DNA of 64,000 nucleotides from Eudromia elegans. Lineage: Eukaryota; Chordata; Aves; Tinamiformes; Tinamidae. The notes beneath the pieces were generated by a model. That model saw nothing but the letters and a program-made list of their open reading frames with translations. It was not told the origin of the DNA and made no database searches. The DNA lies in assembly GCA_003342815.1 (NCBI GenBank), contig PTEX01000234.1:1128809-1192808 (forward strand), in the 5' to 3' direction. Made by a program: the position numbers and the translations under genes. Of this stretch, positions 1 to 12,829 are shown one piece after another (within the stretch, counting starts at the first letter, position 1; every line of letters starts with the position of its first letter).

Positions 1-3000
1 AATAAATACAAAAAATTCTCTAGTGAAACAGAAGGCTTTATTTTGTGCTGCATTTTTTAACGTTAGACTGTGGCACCCATGATGTCTATTGATTGCTTGC
101 TGTAAAAGTTTTTTTCTAGGCGTCTATACTCTTGTTTCAATGTGGTGTTTCTTTGTGCTAGTTCAAGTGACATACTGACCTTGTGCCTAAAAAAGCTTCA
201 GCACCTTTTGACTTCATGGTTATTTTGTATTGACATGACTTTATATCATCTTCAGACACCCAGCTGATTGCGTGGATTTGTTTCATTGGCATCCTGCTAT
301 AAGTACAGAAATAAATAAAATGAGATTGCATAAAGCTTGCCAGGATTGTTTTGCCAGTCATCAGTGGTTGTTTTGAGGCAGGGAAATAGAATTAAGCTGA
401 AGAGATTCCCTTAACAAGGATCAAACTGGCCAGTTGTGTTAAATAAGGAAGAGGCCTTGGAGAAGCAGGAGATGGCCTCCAGTGTTCACATGGAGCATGT
501 TGCCAGCCACTGTAGACAGATGTCATATGAAAGGCATGTGATTTTTTGGCACTGGTAATGCAGAGAGCTAAGCCTGGTATATTTAAAACTCTTTTTTACT
601 ATTCATAAATGTCATCACTGAGAACTCGTAACATTTCAATATTTTCTAGAGACATTTAAAATTTTGGAGATTTCATAAAGTACTCAGAGTTGTGTATGAT
701 GATGGATGAAAAACCACCTATATGTTACATTGCAATATAGATGGGTATTATGAATGGTGATGTTCCGACTTAGGTTGACAAGAAGTATCTATTTATTGAG
801 CTCTTACACAATCAGCTATTATTATTGAGATAGTCATGATAACAACTGAGACAACTAAATTGTCCCGTAATTTTGCTGCTTATTGAAATATAGCCTTCCG
901 TAATCATAACTTTGCCTGCTACTTTGCTTTAATAAGGTAGAATGGGCAAAGACAAGCTATATTTAGGGAAAAAAAAAATCACTTTTCATAAAATGAAATT
1001 CTTATATTGCTTCTCCATTTCTGGCAGATACTGTTATAACTTGTTGAAGGAAAAAGTAGATTATATTTAAATAGCTGCTGGATAAGAACATTTCTAATAA
1101 CAAAGAAGTCAATGCAAGCATTAAATACAAAATTGCCTAAAATGGATATTTAAGGATTTTTTAAATATTCTTCTGTGTTTTTGGTTTTATATTTCATTAT
1201 ATTTATTATATTTTTTAAATAAAAAAACATTTTTCATTTTTAAAAGTCCTTACTTGTGTTGCTACTCAGTCAACTGGGTGTTTTTCCGTGCTGGAACTTG
1301 CAACTATGCAAAAGACAGTTTGCAACTGACCTGTAAATAAGCATCTTTCTTACAGATAAGGTTGGCCTCAGACAGTACTAGATTAGGCAAAAAATGAAAC
1401 ATAAATTTTGGTTAAGTGTCCATAACTGTTGAGATATATTGCAAAATGGGATATTATTCAGTGTTCTCTACAATAAAAGCAGCAACTAACAGCTTTTAGT
1501 AAGACATGCAAAAAAATCAACACAACAAACCTTATTAACAGATGGGAAGAACATTCATAGCATGTTATGCAAACTTTCTATGCTTCTGAGTTAAAACGAA
1601 GTCTTAGAAAGACAATGATAAAACTGTCTGAAGTGATCAAAGACCGTGCTTAAAAGTGGGGTTTTTTTTTATTATTTCTGAAAAAATAATTAAAATTTAG
1701 TAGGTTTTGAGGAAACCTGTCTTCCATTTCTTTGCCCACTTCCAGTTTCTGCTGCCACAACATAGCATGGTGGAATGCTACTTTGGCAGAGAATGATACG
1801 TTTTGGAAAGAATTAGGTGAATTTACATCTTTAAGATATATTTTAATATAATATTGTTTTCATTTAAATGAGCCCTTCAAAATTTATGTATTATTTGTAA
1901 GAGAAGTGGTAGCATTGGCATTGGTACAAAGAATGCCTTAGCGTGTCCTCTAAAATGAGGTTTTCTTTACATCTTTCAGTGCATAAAGCCACTTGGAGAT
2001 ACAAGTATTTAGTATGCATTATATTTACATGTCGGTATCATATAACGTATCATGTTCAGACTCTTAAGATGTCTTTTGACGTACAAATGAGGTCTTTTTT
2101 TCTTCCTAAATCCAGAATGCATCAATAAACCTTACATGGTAAAATAGGCAAATTATTTGGGATCTTTATGTAAATTACTCAGAATTCACTTTTTGTTATC
2201 TTTTGTTATTGTGTTATCATGTTATCTCTTGATGTCTTCCTACTTGCTGCAAGTTCTATAAATCTTGTCACAAAGAACTGCAGGTAGGAGAAGTGCTAAG
2301 GTAAAAAGCTGAAGTATTTCTGCAATAAATGAATACTGTCAATAATACTTTTTCTTTATTAAGACAACATGAAAGCTCTATTGTTTTAGTGATTTTGCAT
2401 CATATTATGTTATTGTTGATAGAATGCAAATTCTTACAATATTTGTTATCAGCCGCTGTATAATAATTTTGTACTGTTCTTGTGTTGTGCTAGTACAATT
2501 CAAAAGTTACTAATATGCTTATGAGTGTCTCAAATTCAAGTTTCACCTTATATAACCAAAATGCAGGGATAGCTATAGGAAGGGTTAAATTCAGAATTTG
2601 AATTTGACATTCCTTTTGTTTTTGTAAAAGATGGTTCAGTTACTTTTAAATCTGTCAGGTTTTCATATTTCAAGTTTTTGTAAACAAAGTCTAGACAAAA
2701 CTTTTTTGGTAAGCAAGTTTTTTTAAAAAAATCTGTTGAGTTTGTTACCGTAAGAACTGGATAGCATTCAATTATTAGTTCTGTGTGCTTGTATATTTAA
2801 ATCATTACCCAAAAAGTTGTTCTCTGATATTTTGGAAAGTCTTAAAATAATACAGTTTGCAGGGATGCAGAAATAAAATGCTATTACTTACATAGATCAT
2901 TAATCTCAAAGTAAAGAGCATGTTAACTTGACAGGTATACATACTTTCTTCCAGGATAACCTATATAGCCTCTATTCGTAATAACTCAAAAATATTGAAG

Positions 3001-6000
3001 CTAACATGAGAAAAAAACATGTCTTCTACTATTGTATATAGTTTATTGAAAGTGGGATAGGTAGAATTTCGAGTGATCTTTGAGTTAATGGATGGAAGTG
3101 CTTCCTGCCTTTTATCCTGACTTTATCTTGACACTGGTATGTGTCAGAGGGAGTCGAGAGTTGAATCAATAAATGCTTGTTTTTCACACTATAAGAGTAA
3201 TCTTATTACTGAACACTTTATCCTCTAAAACGAATACCCTAAATACATCTGAAATGGGACCAGTGTTTGAACTTTAAATGCTTATAAGCAAGACTTTTAA
3301 ATCCTATTCAAGATGAATAACAAAACTAGCATGTAGCTATGAAGTACATTATAGAGAGTCAGTTTTTCAGGTCAGGAGAAACAATAGGAATCATAATTTG
3401 ATTTCCTGCACTGCATAGGACAAAGAAGCTCACCTTAGAGCTTCTGTGTCAAAATCTGTAGCTTCTGATTGAGCTAGAACAGGTATTTTGAAACTTATGT
3501 CTAGATCAATTTAAAGATTTTGAGTAATGCAGAATTCAGCATCCTGAATAAGTTGCATAAAGTAACTTGCACATTCTTATAAGGAACAGAAAATTCAGTA
3601 GCAGTAAGATAAGCATTTAGATATGGATATCCTCTTGAAATGCAGGAAATTCAGAAGAAAAGATATTTTTTCACTCACAGCTACTAGAGTATAAATAGTT
3701 GACTCCTTACTGGATGTTCCACAGGAGAAAAGATAGAGATTTTACAGTTCTTAAATTTCAAAGCTTGTCTCAATAAAGTATGCTCTCTGAAGGATGTTTT
3801 ATCTTTGAAATTGCTTTATCACATTGTTCTTTCAGAATTTCTCTAGTAACTCTGTGAAACACCTGAAATGTCACTATTTTTCAGTGACAAAAATGTTTTG
3901 GTTAGAAGAGATAAAGACAAAGAAAAAAGAAAGTCCTTTTGGTGTTGCAGATGGTGTCATAGCTGGGATAAAGTTGCTAACAGAAAGATCAGTTTCCTAA
4001 CAGAAATGTAATTGAGCAGTCTTTGCTGCCAAAGCTGCAAGGCCATGATAATAGGATATATTAGAAACAGTATATTCCACTCTTCATATTCTCACCTGGC
4101 GTTTTAAAATAAATAGTTTAAAAGCTCCTCTTTGTTTTGTCAGTATGTTTGGACTATTTTATTCACAACAGGCAAAAGCAATGAAGTCATCTCCCTTGAC
4201 TTCTAATCTCCATGAAAGATTGGAAGTGCTCTTTACTGGTCTTAAAATGCCACTTGTACCATCAAATTTCTTCCTTCTCAGAAATGGCAAGTTCACCTAA
4301 ATCTCTGACCTTTATGGTGTTAAGAACTTCCCATTATATATTGCCTACATCTTAAGGATTGCAATCACTGTTGCTTTGGACCTGAAAAACTGCTAAAGTA
4401 TATCTAGTGCATCAATTTTCACCAATTAGTTGTTTTAATATTACTGCTTCTTGTAATACTATTTGTGATGGTGTGTTACTACACAGGGTGGTCTCTGCTA
4501 CACCATGGATGTTTAAATGCACTACTATCTTTTCTTTTTGTCATACCGTGTCAGAAAACTTGCATAACATCTTGTTTTCATAGAGCCTACAAAACAACAT
4601 ATTGTTGCATGCTTCATACTCTCCATGGTAATGTCAAAACCTCACATTAAATTGAGATGCATCAACAATGCTTCCAAAATGTAATATCGTATACTGAAAA
4701 GCTGTTTTTTCAATAGCAGAATGAGGCTAAGAGAAGATGAAGGTAGTCTTGTGGTCAAGATCAATCCCAGTAGGGATCCTTGGGTTACATTGTTCATCTG
4801 AGATCTTGAACAAATATTTTCATCTGTCTCTTTTATTATGAGGCTGCTGATATTCTCTTTTATCTGTATTGTTTAGCTACACACCTAGTATATTGCAAAT
4901 CAACTAGTGTCACTGGCTTTTTATAAAATTCTTGAAATTGCATGCATTTGGAACTACCAGGAAAGTAAGTCCGGCAGTACAGCGTACACAGTAATTCTGT
5001 TTTCTCTATTTTTGCATTCTTCCAATAACTAGGTTACTCTGACTTTCTATAGGAAACTGTTTCATGACCTAATGTCCTATTATCAGCAATTTTTCCATGT
5101 CATTTAGCTGATTCATTCATTTTGTCAGTTTTAATTCATTTTTCCTGTCTACAGTTATTTGTGGCAAGATTTATAGAACTTGCAACAAGCAGGAAGACAT
5201 CAAGAGATAACATGAGCGCAAGCAGCCCGACTTTACCATGTCAGCAAGACATACCAGAGAAAATAAGAGTCTGTAAACGGCAAGAAACATGGCTCAAAGG
5301 ACAAGTGGTCTGAGCTGACCTGTCATTCTAACAAAGAGCTGAACTACTCCTATCATTAAAAACTGTTCAGGCTTCTTAAGAAGCCATGGGCAGCACTGAG
5401 AACCAGTGTTTTAAGAAGTGTTACATGACCTGTAAGTATTACAGTGTTGTGCAGACACTGTCTTCCCAAAGAGACACAGTGTGGCATTTGACACAAGCCA
5501 TTTTCTTCCATTTCTTTTCTTTTTTCCTTTTTGTGCTTTTTCTTCTCTGATTCTTGGAAGAGATAATTCCAGAGCAAGGCGAGCAGATGAACTCCCACTC
5601 CAATCCTGTAAGAAAATCTGTCTCAGCCCTGACAAGAGGGGGCAGGAATTTGGCTTTGTTTTTACGAAGGGATGCCTTGGAGAAAAATGTTGACCTGTGA
5701 TAATTCTATATATTAATGATATCCCCACATCTAAAAATTTTGCATCATTTTCTCACCACTTCTTGTTTCCTGAAGGAATTTTTGTATGTTGGTCAATAGC
5801 GGTACATATTTACCATAAACGTATCTTGATCTGCCTTCCAGTATTCATGCACTGCAAACTTGTGTCTTTGTTAATTGTCATTCTGACAATGCTTATTTTC
5901 TCATTGCTTGGTTTTCAAGGTCTTCTCTTTCATTACTTAATCACTATTGATAGCTAGTGTCTTAACTTTTATTCAAACACTAATTCTGGTGTTAATTTTA

Positions 6001-7000
6001 CCTCCTTAGATTACATTAGGAATGTAATTCAATAATAACCCAGAGTCATCAGTGTCATTGATTACTGTATTTATTTTGTGATGGTTATTATCAATAAAAA
6101 ATCATGAAATGTAGCACCCACATTTTAAAATAAATATCAGAATTAAATATTATTATATAGCTTAGCACACTCTTAAAAATGTTAAGATTTTTCATATAAT
6201 GCACGATAAGGTCTTCATTGCTACAGTTTTTTATAACTTTTTTTTTCTTACAATGGATGTAGTTTTATTTAGATTAATTCATCTGTATCTTTACTTAATG
6301 GTGTATGACTTTGGAGCCATAGAGTTAACTACTGATTAGGATGCTGAAGGTGTTAGTGGAGTAAAGAGTTTCTTTCTCTCTTCCTCTCTTCCATCTTCCT
6401 CTTGTTTATTTAATAGCAATCCAGTCAAAATGAAAAAATACTCGGTATATACTCTAGCGTGCATTACTACTTGAAGGCTCTTTTCGCCTACACAAGTGAG
6501 CATATATACATATCCTTAAAGTTTTCAATTTGCTTTCTTCTCTGTTGCTTACAACTTCTTGATAGAACACATTTTATTTATTTCAAAGAATGCATACAAA
6601 GCCAGGATCTGCTGGCAACTTCAGTAGTAGTAGCAATAGCTAACAGTTATGGTGCAGTGCACATGTAATTACAGGTATAAACCTAAGTTGGAAGTTAATT
6701 GGTGACCTGATGATGAAGTAGTTTCTTCTCATTGACTATTCCCTGAACCAGCTAGTCTTTCTTGATGTGCCTGATTTTCATTAATTTTCATGTGAAGTAC
6801 AAAAGAAAGAACCATTTCTGTATCATGCGCTGAAAGAAGTGTGTAATATATTTATACATTTTTACTCCTTTAGATTTGCAGAGATAAAAAATAATTGTGA
6901 CGCAAAAATGAGACTAGTTTACATATATATTGATCAGGTAATTACAGAGGGCAACCTTTTCAAGCCTCAAGTTGTGCCAACTCTAAAGCATAGTTATTTG
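1..7000. other. AT-rich non-coding sequence, no gene recognised
   Basis: I see no gene, RNA gene or recognisable repeat here. The sequence is AT-rich with short A and T runs (about 970-980, 1190-1245, 1660-1672, 6240-6248). Open frames are short and unrelated in composition to one another. A splice-acceptor-like pyrimidine stretch ending in CTACAG just before 5154 precedes a frame that stays open to 5313, but there is no supporting neighbour. Near 7000-7050 the word ATAGCCTCT recurs several times as a short cryptic repeat. Confidence 0.6.
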
Positions 7001-7123
7001 TTATAGCCTCTAATAGCCTCTACTATAGCCTATAGTTATAGCCTCTACTCATAGGAATTTGCAGCTATTGCACTTCAGCAAAGATTTCTGCATTTGATTT
7101 TCTCACTTCCTTTGCATTCCTTG

Positions 7124-7158
7124 GTATGTGGTCAACCCAAACATACGTGACCACATAC
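7124..7158. repeat. 11-bp perfect inverted repeat (hairpin)
   Basis: The left arm GTATGTGGTCA (7124-7134) is the exact reverse complement of the right arm TGACCACATAC (7148-7158), with a 13-nt loop. The arms contain ACCACA/TGTGGT, the core word bound by RUNX factors, so one reading is a pair of oppositely oriented binding sites. Another is chance or a small hairpin RNA stem. No longer stem continues outside the arms, which argues against a microRNA precursor. Confidence 0.55.
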
Positions 7159-7159
7159 T

Positions 7160-9380
7160 TCAACGTTTTGCTTTTATATACTTTCAATCAAGGAAACGGG
7201 TCGATGTTTTTTCTTCTTCCTATGTTGTCATATAGTACCATATGAAAAAACAAATACAAACTTGTTTCTCATTATCCAGCTATTTCTGATGGAAAATTAT
7301 GTAGCACAAAAAGGAAAAAGCGTGAAATTTGTAAGAGAAGCTCTCTCAGAAGGTCTTCAAAATTTGCTTAAATGTCTTGATTAAAAAAATGAGCAATCAT
7401 GATGCAGCAGACAGAGAAGATGTAATTTTTCAGACACATTTTCCCACTGGAGGAATATATTGTAAAAATCTAATTAAGTCTGAAAATCCCATAGAATGGT
7501 AAGGGCAGGGGCATGGGAAACATAGACATTGGTAAAGTTTCTTTACAGCATATGTAGCTTTATTAGTGTTTTCAGTAAAAGAAAAGAATGATATATGAGT
7601 ATCTTTGCTTAAGGAAGCCCAACTATTAGAAGTAAATAGCAGGCAATACTTTCTGGAGCTGGCTTAGTGGAACTGGATAACGGAACATAATGGGACTGGA
7701 GGAAGATCTGATATTCAAGGGTGTATTTTATTGTCTGGGGAGGGTTACAGTGGAGGGCCTGATATTGTTAATAATGTTGCTCTGGCAGAGGTAACAAGTG
7801 GAGGAAATTGCATCAGTTTTGATATTCTCTCACATGCTGAATTTGCTGGTAAGGCCAGCAAATTCTCAGGACATTAGTGAAGATGTCATCTTTTTAATTC
7901 TGATGTAACTCATGGAAATGAATTTAAATAAGGCATTTGAATCCAGATTGTCAATCGGTGCCAAGCTTTATGTCTTTGAAGATACAGCTCCTTATACTAT
8001 GCATTCTTAATCCACCGTGAGAATCTGTCTGGTTTAATAATGTGCTTGTATACTATGTGCAGCATGAAATTTTCTATGAGAAGATTGGTAGTTTCTTCAC
8101 CATCCAGCAAAATAAATGTATGGAATACTTTAAGTACTCATAGCTTAATGTTTTCTTCACTATCTGAAAAGAATATTTTCATATTCTGAACCAGTGATTG
8201 TTGTTCTATTTCTGTGAAGCACTTCACTCTTACCATTGATTTCTTTCTTGACTGTTTTAGAAAATAGAACCCTCTTGATTTTACCAGTCTTCTTGCACTC
8301 ATAGTAGTGCTATGTGTACAGCTGCAGTAAATAGTCACTATTTACAACAAACGGCTATTAAGTTGCCCTCTAAGGATAACAAGCTAGTAGATCACATATG
8401 TGGACCCAGTAACCACAGGGATCTCCTGTAGAACTTAAACTCATTCCTTACTAAGAGTATGAGTAGCCTTCAATGCTTCTAAGGAGGTAAACCTGATGTG
8501 GGAAGAAGCCTTGATTTTTTTCCCATGAGAGGCAGGAGAGAGTCACTGAATTCTGTGGGGGTATTTGATATTACACTTAATTTGATCTAGCACGAAAGAA
8601 TCTCTGAAGAAAAAAATAAAATAAAATTAATGCTCAGCAGACAGGACTGATGTTCTGGCTATGGCAAGCCCTAGATTTTTTGAAAGAAGGAATCACTTTG
8701 AAAGTAATTGATCCTATTGTGATAAATCACCGTAATCATCTAGGGCAGCACCTCCTAGTCCTGGAGTGAGAGCAAAAGACGAGACATGACCTGCTGAATC
8801 GCACTCGAGTTGTTGTGAGCACAGGAGATTGTTTTGACTGAGTCCAGAACTCCCATATAAGAAGCACAAATTCTCAGAGATTGTAAGTGCCTATTTGTAT
8901 TTGGAAAGAGAATACTTTAATATAAAACAACAGAACAATACAAAGAGTTTCTGCAAAGGTAAAGGCTTTCAGGAAAGTTCTTGTATTGAAACAAGATGGA
9001 GTATGATTTAAAAAGATGCTTTGAACTGGGCTTTTCCTTTGCCTTGAAGATTTGTAATAGGTGTGTGTACAAGCCTCTTTTCAGAGTGCAGATAAGATTT
9101 CTGGGGGATAAGATTCTGAAAAACTGTCAAGTGATTTTGAAAACCCAAATGGTTTGTTTAACTCTGAAGAAGGGAAAACTATATCTTTGCCAGGAGCCAT
9201 GTAAAATTCAAACCTATTTTGATTTAAATGAAATCTGAGATGTACAGAGCGAACTCTTACACCAGAATCCACCTTGGAGATTCTTGAAAGAGGTCATTCT
9301 CTATTCCTAAAAGTGTACCTTACAGGAGAACGGGAGCAGCTGACTAGAAAAGAGCCCCCAAATGACCTTGAATGTGTACA
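7160..9380. other. Non-coding sequence, nothing recognised
   Basis: There is no gene, repeat family or strong motif cluster. Short A-rich runs occur near 7383 and 8611. The segment 8738-8870 is slightly richer in GC than its surroundings but matches nothing I recognise. Confidence 0.5.
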
Positions 9381-9479
9381 CTGTTTGTTTAATAATTTCC
9401 ATTAACGAACTAATGAACCGTATGTTGTTTCATTTTAATTTACCTACACAAGTAGCTGGTGGCTGCAGCCCTTGAAGAC

Positions 9480-9610
9480 CTCCATCAATTAGCTTCTTGT
9501 GCAGCTTCTCACAGCTGACCCCGTTCGGTGCTGAGCCAGGGCTCGGTGGAGCCGCAGGAAAGCTCCCCACTCCTCCAGGCGGACTAACTCAGCAGGAACT
9601 GGCAAAGAGC
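9480..9610. other. Short GC/CpG-richer patch
   Basis: This patch of about 130 bp is visibly richer in G+C than the surrounding AT-rich DNA and carries several CpGs, including CCGTTCGG and the CTCGG and GGCGG words. It is too short for a classical CpG island. It lies just left of an enhancer-like block. A good minus-strand splice donor (CAG|GTAAGA, boundary at 9798/9797) lies 190 bp to the right, so a small promoter or first exon is possible but unproven. Confidence 0.3.
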
Positions 9611-9819
9611 AGCGTGTGGATTGATTTGCACATTAAAGCAAGATGAAAAGTGAATAAGCTATGACAGGATAATCCCTTTCTTTTAGTCTTCATTTCTGCT
9701 CTTGCTTGTAACGGAAGAAAAATACCCGCTTCTCACACCAGCATTTAGCTACTGCTAAATACATGCTGAGTGAACTTCCTCCTCCTTCCTTTCTTACCTG
9801 AAGTCACACCAGTATCGGC

Positions 9820-10200
9820 CAAGCATGGAGGACAGCATTATCATATGTAAGGGAGGAAGAGGGCTGACACGCAGTGGCATTCTGCACCATTTTAATTTTA
9901 GGATTAAGCTTTAGAGCAGTCTTGAAATCTGACAGCACAATGCAGATTTTTGTTGCATTCCATTTTTTTGCAATTCGATTTTATGTTAATCTCTTATAAT
10001 CTAACTGGTATTCATATGCTGATTCATTATAAGCACACCAATGTACTCTTTTAATTTAGAAGTAGGTGAATTGGAGCCATCTGACAGCGAGGCTTTTAAA
10101 GAGACACAGGGTTGATAAGTGTATTTGACAAAGAAAACACAAAAACATATGCTAATCACATGCATTAGCATTATTTAGCATTAGAGAAATTCCTCCTGCT
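9820..10200. promoter_or_regulatory. Enhancer-like block with POU-type motif cluster
   Basis: This repeat-free block of balanced AT-rich sequence has the look of a conserved non-coding element. Its right part contains ATGCTAAT at 10149-10156 and the exact reverse complement ATTAGCAT at 10164-10171, with ATGCAT between them and a further TTTAGCAT copy at 10175. These are octamer-like (POU homeodomain) words in inverted arrangement. A related ATTCATATGC word lies near 10011. The words are seen directly; factor binding and conservation are inferred. Confidence 0.4.
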
Positions 10201-10699
10201 TTTCTGGAATTTATGCAGCAAGCCAAGAGGAGGGAGGCAGTAGGGAGGAATCCTGTCTGTGTCTGCACAGCTGCCCAGTCCTTCCACAGTCATCATCTTG
10301 ATGACTGAATAGACCCTGTGCAGATTAAACTGCAGGTACAGCTTGGAGGGAGGATTAGCCCCAACACACCTTGTCTACATTAGCAGGTAAAGAGCAGGAA
10401 GGTGAAGAAGGGAGTGTAGTGGTGGGAGCTGAATCTCATGTGAGGCAAGTGCAATATACTTGTGTGTCCCCTCTCACAGAATGGGAGCTGCTGCGGGACT
10501 GTGTCCCTTCAAAGAATCTTGTTAGCACCGCACTCTTTTCTTGCTCCCACACCTGGGTTTAAAGATGAAAAAAACTATTTATATTAGCAACAATATTTTG
10601 TTTACTGGGTTAGTGACATGGGCCATTAGGCATAGATTTTTTATATATATAAATTTATTCTGCAACTGATCTAATTCCACTTGCATTGTAAGTGATTTA

Positions 10700-12388
10700 A
10701 TTAAATGGATATTTATTTGTGGGATTCCAAAGGTTGTGTTGGGAGCGGGAGGCTCCTGCAGAGAAGAAAGCCATCTTCAGTAGCAGGCTAGGCAGAATCT
10801 GTGCAGCTTGATTGGGAATGGTAACTGCTCTATTTGTTCATCCTTTTGCCCTGAAAAAAGTTTATAGGAGTGGATGTGCTTTGATATTTTACTATTGCCA
10901 TACTTAGACTCATGCTTTTCCTGTAGGAATTAGAGGGAACCTGTAAGACAGGATAGTGGGAGGTGAGAATTTCACACACATCCTACCCAATACTCTGAGA
11001 TGCTTAGGATCGCTGCCATCGCACCACTACAAACACTGTGCGTCATTTCTTTTTGGATATGCATAGCATGATTCAGTAGTGTGTATTTATAGTTAGCTAC
11101 AGTTACTTCTAATTATTGTATCCAAATATTTACTATGCCCAATACCGTTGCAAAATGGAAGCACTTGAGAGCTGCACATATATGGAAGCACACTGCCATC
11201 ACACACCGCATGAGCGATGTGTCTGCCGCAGTGACCTTGAGGGTCAGGCTTCATGCTGCAACTGGCTTTAATTAGAATCTGTCCTATTCTTTACTTGCAT
11301 CAGAGAGGCAGTCAGAAAATTCTGAAATTCTGTGCTACCTTTGAAAACATAAAAGAAAATAAAGGACACCATTTTCAGTCTGGCTTGTAACGAGAGATTC
11401 TGCAGAACTGAACAAGAAAAGGGCAAGCACATTGGATTGCAGGACTAAGAAGAAATGACTTCTGTGAATTTACAATTGAACCATAGCTTAAACCTGCCAG
11501 CAGTGATCAGTAAAATAAAATGTTCCTTTTCACTACTGAGATAGAAAGAAGACTATTTTAAGAGGTTTATTCTGTTACAATATTTCCAATATTTTTTGAA
11601 GTCTCTATTTTCATTTGTCCTGTGGGCCTGCAAAGAATGACAGATTTATCATTCTCAAGTCTTGGACCAAGGACTTTTGCTAAGAGTCTTGGTTGTTTTC
11701 CTTTCATGTATGGTATTCATCCTATTCCAGTGAGACAGTCAGTGAGCTCACCCACTCACCAGCCACTAATGAGCTAGGACAATATATTTACCAAGTCAGT
11801 TTTTGAAAATCAGTATCTCCACTGGTTTAGCATCTGGAGAATTGAAGTTACAGTTGGTTTTGAACCACTAAATCCTCACTGTCAATTCACAGCTCTGTGG
11901 ATTTGCCTTTCCCTGATTATCACGACATTCTGTACCCTAATCTTGAGTTCGTACCCAGCTCAAAGACACATCTGCAAGGTCCCTTGCACAGTACGGAATC
12001 ACCCTGTGTGGCAGCTCACTAAACAGAAGTACTGGAGGTCTAATAAACTGTGTGGACATTTACATATAACTGCAGTGGAGTTTGGAGAGAGATGGAAAAT
12101 GCTTTTTTCAGGTAGTGGCAATAACAATGCGGGACGCAAGACAAGGTTATTTAGTCTTCTCAACTACAGTTCAGAAGTACAGTAGCTGTTGTGCTACTGT
12201 ACTCGTTACTCTGTAACCACAGCCCTTGTGTCGTGTTGCAGAAGTTAAGTGATGGAGTAATAATTACAAAGCAAGGAGTAGGTTTTACAGAGAGATGGAC
12301 TACTATGTATTTATACAGTGTGGAAATGTGTATTAAGCAAGGAAGACAAAGGAAAAAGACCCCAAAACGTCAAAACCTCACAGGGTGT
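10700..12388. other. Non-coding sequence, nothing recognised
   Basis: No gene or repeat family is visible. Composition is mixed, with slightly GC-richer parts near 10740-10820 and 11200-11260. Several open frames of 60-80 codons occur (for example 11943-12185 on the plus strand) but lack splice context or family motifs. Confidence 0.5.
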
Positions 12389-12390
12389 TA

Positions 12391-12510
12391 ATCATACAGA
12401 ATGATACAGAATCAAAGAATGGTTAAGGTTGGAAGGGACTTCTAGAGATCATCTAGTTCAATGATTTTGACTCTGCCCAACACTATTAGCAGAACATATG
12501 TTTTAGAGAG
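12391..12510 (-). mobile_element. CR1 LINE fragment, 3' end
   Basis: The left edge contains repeated ATACAGAAT-like units followed by AATGGTT, GGTTGGAAGGGACTT and AGATCATCTAGTTC. This is the reverse complement of the 3' tail of avian CR1 retrotransposons, whose 3' end carries short GATTCTRTG-type repeats. The element is therefore on the minus strand with its 3' end at the left. It is 5'-truncated, as nearly all CR1 copies are. The match is clear to about 12475 and then decays; the right boundary is approximate. Moderate divergence indicates an old, inactive copy. Confidence 0.85.
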
Positions 12511-12652
12511 GTCAGAATAAGCCAATGTTCTTGCTTTTTGATCTAATAAATTCAAATCTAGACTAAGTTAACACAAATAATTGTCATCAGCGATGGCTGT
12601 TCCTCAATGAATATGAAAGAAGCCAACTGCTTGAGGGCAGCTTTCCGCACTG

Positions 12653-12682
12653 CAGTGTCACCAATTTGCCATAATGACACTG
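12653..12682. repeat. 8-bp inverted repeat
   Basis: CAGTGTCA (12653-12660) and TGACACTG (12675-12682) are exact reverse complements separated by 14 nt. They sit in a GC-richer stretch (12600-12830) just right of the CR1 fragment. A repeat of this length is weak evidence of function. Confidence 0.3.
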
Positions 12683-12829
12683 TGTGGCAGCTCTGTGGCT
12701 GGTCATAGTATTAGCACCCGCAAGTCAGGCAGGCCTGGCAGCTGAATGTTTGCGCAGTGCTGCTAGTGCTGTCGCTGTAACGAGCCTGAGTCACCCTCGT
12801 GTGGGTGGTGTGGGGAATCTTACAGTCTT

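Noticed and set aside
5411-5728. 105-codon minus-strand frame
   Set aside because: Much of it is the complement of a pyrimidine-rich run, giving Lys/Glu-rich low-complexity peptide. No other support.
5697-5760. Peptide LYINDIP reminiscent of a reverse-transcriptase motif
   Set aside because: The similarity is seven residues long. The catalytic-site motif expected downstream and the upstream motifs of LINE reverse transcriptases are not present.
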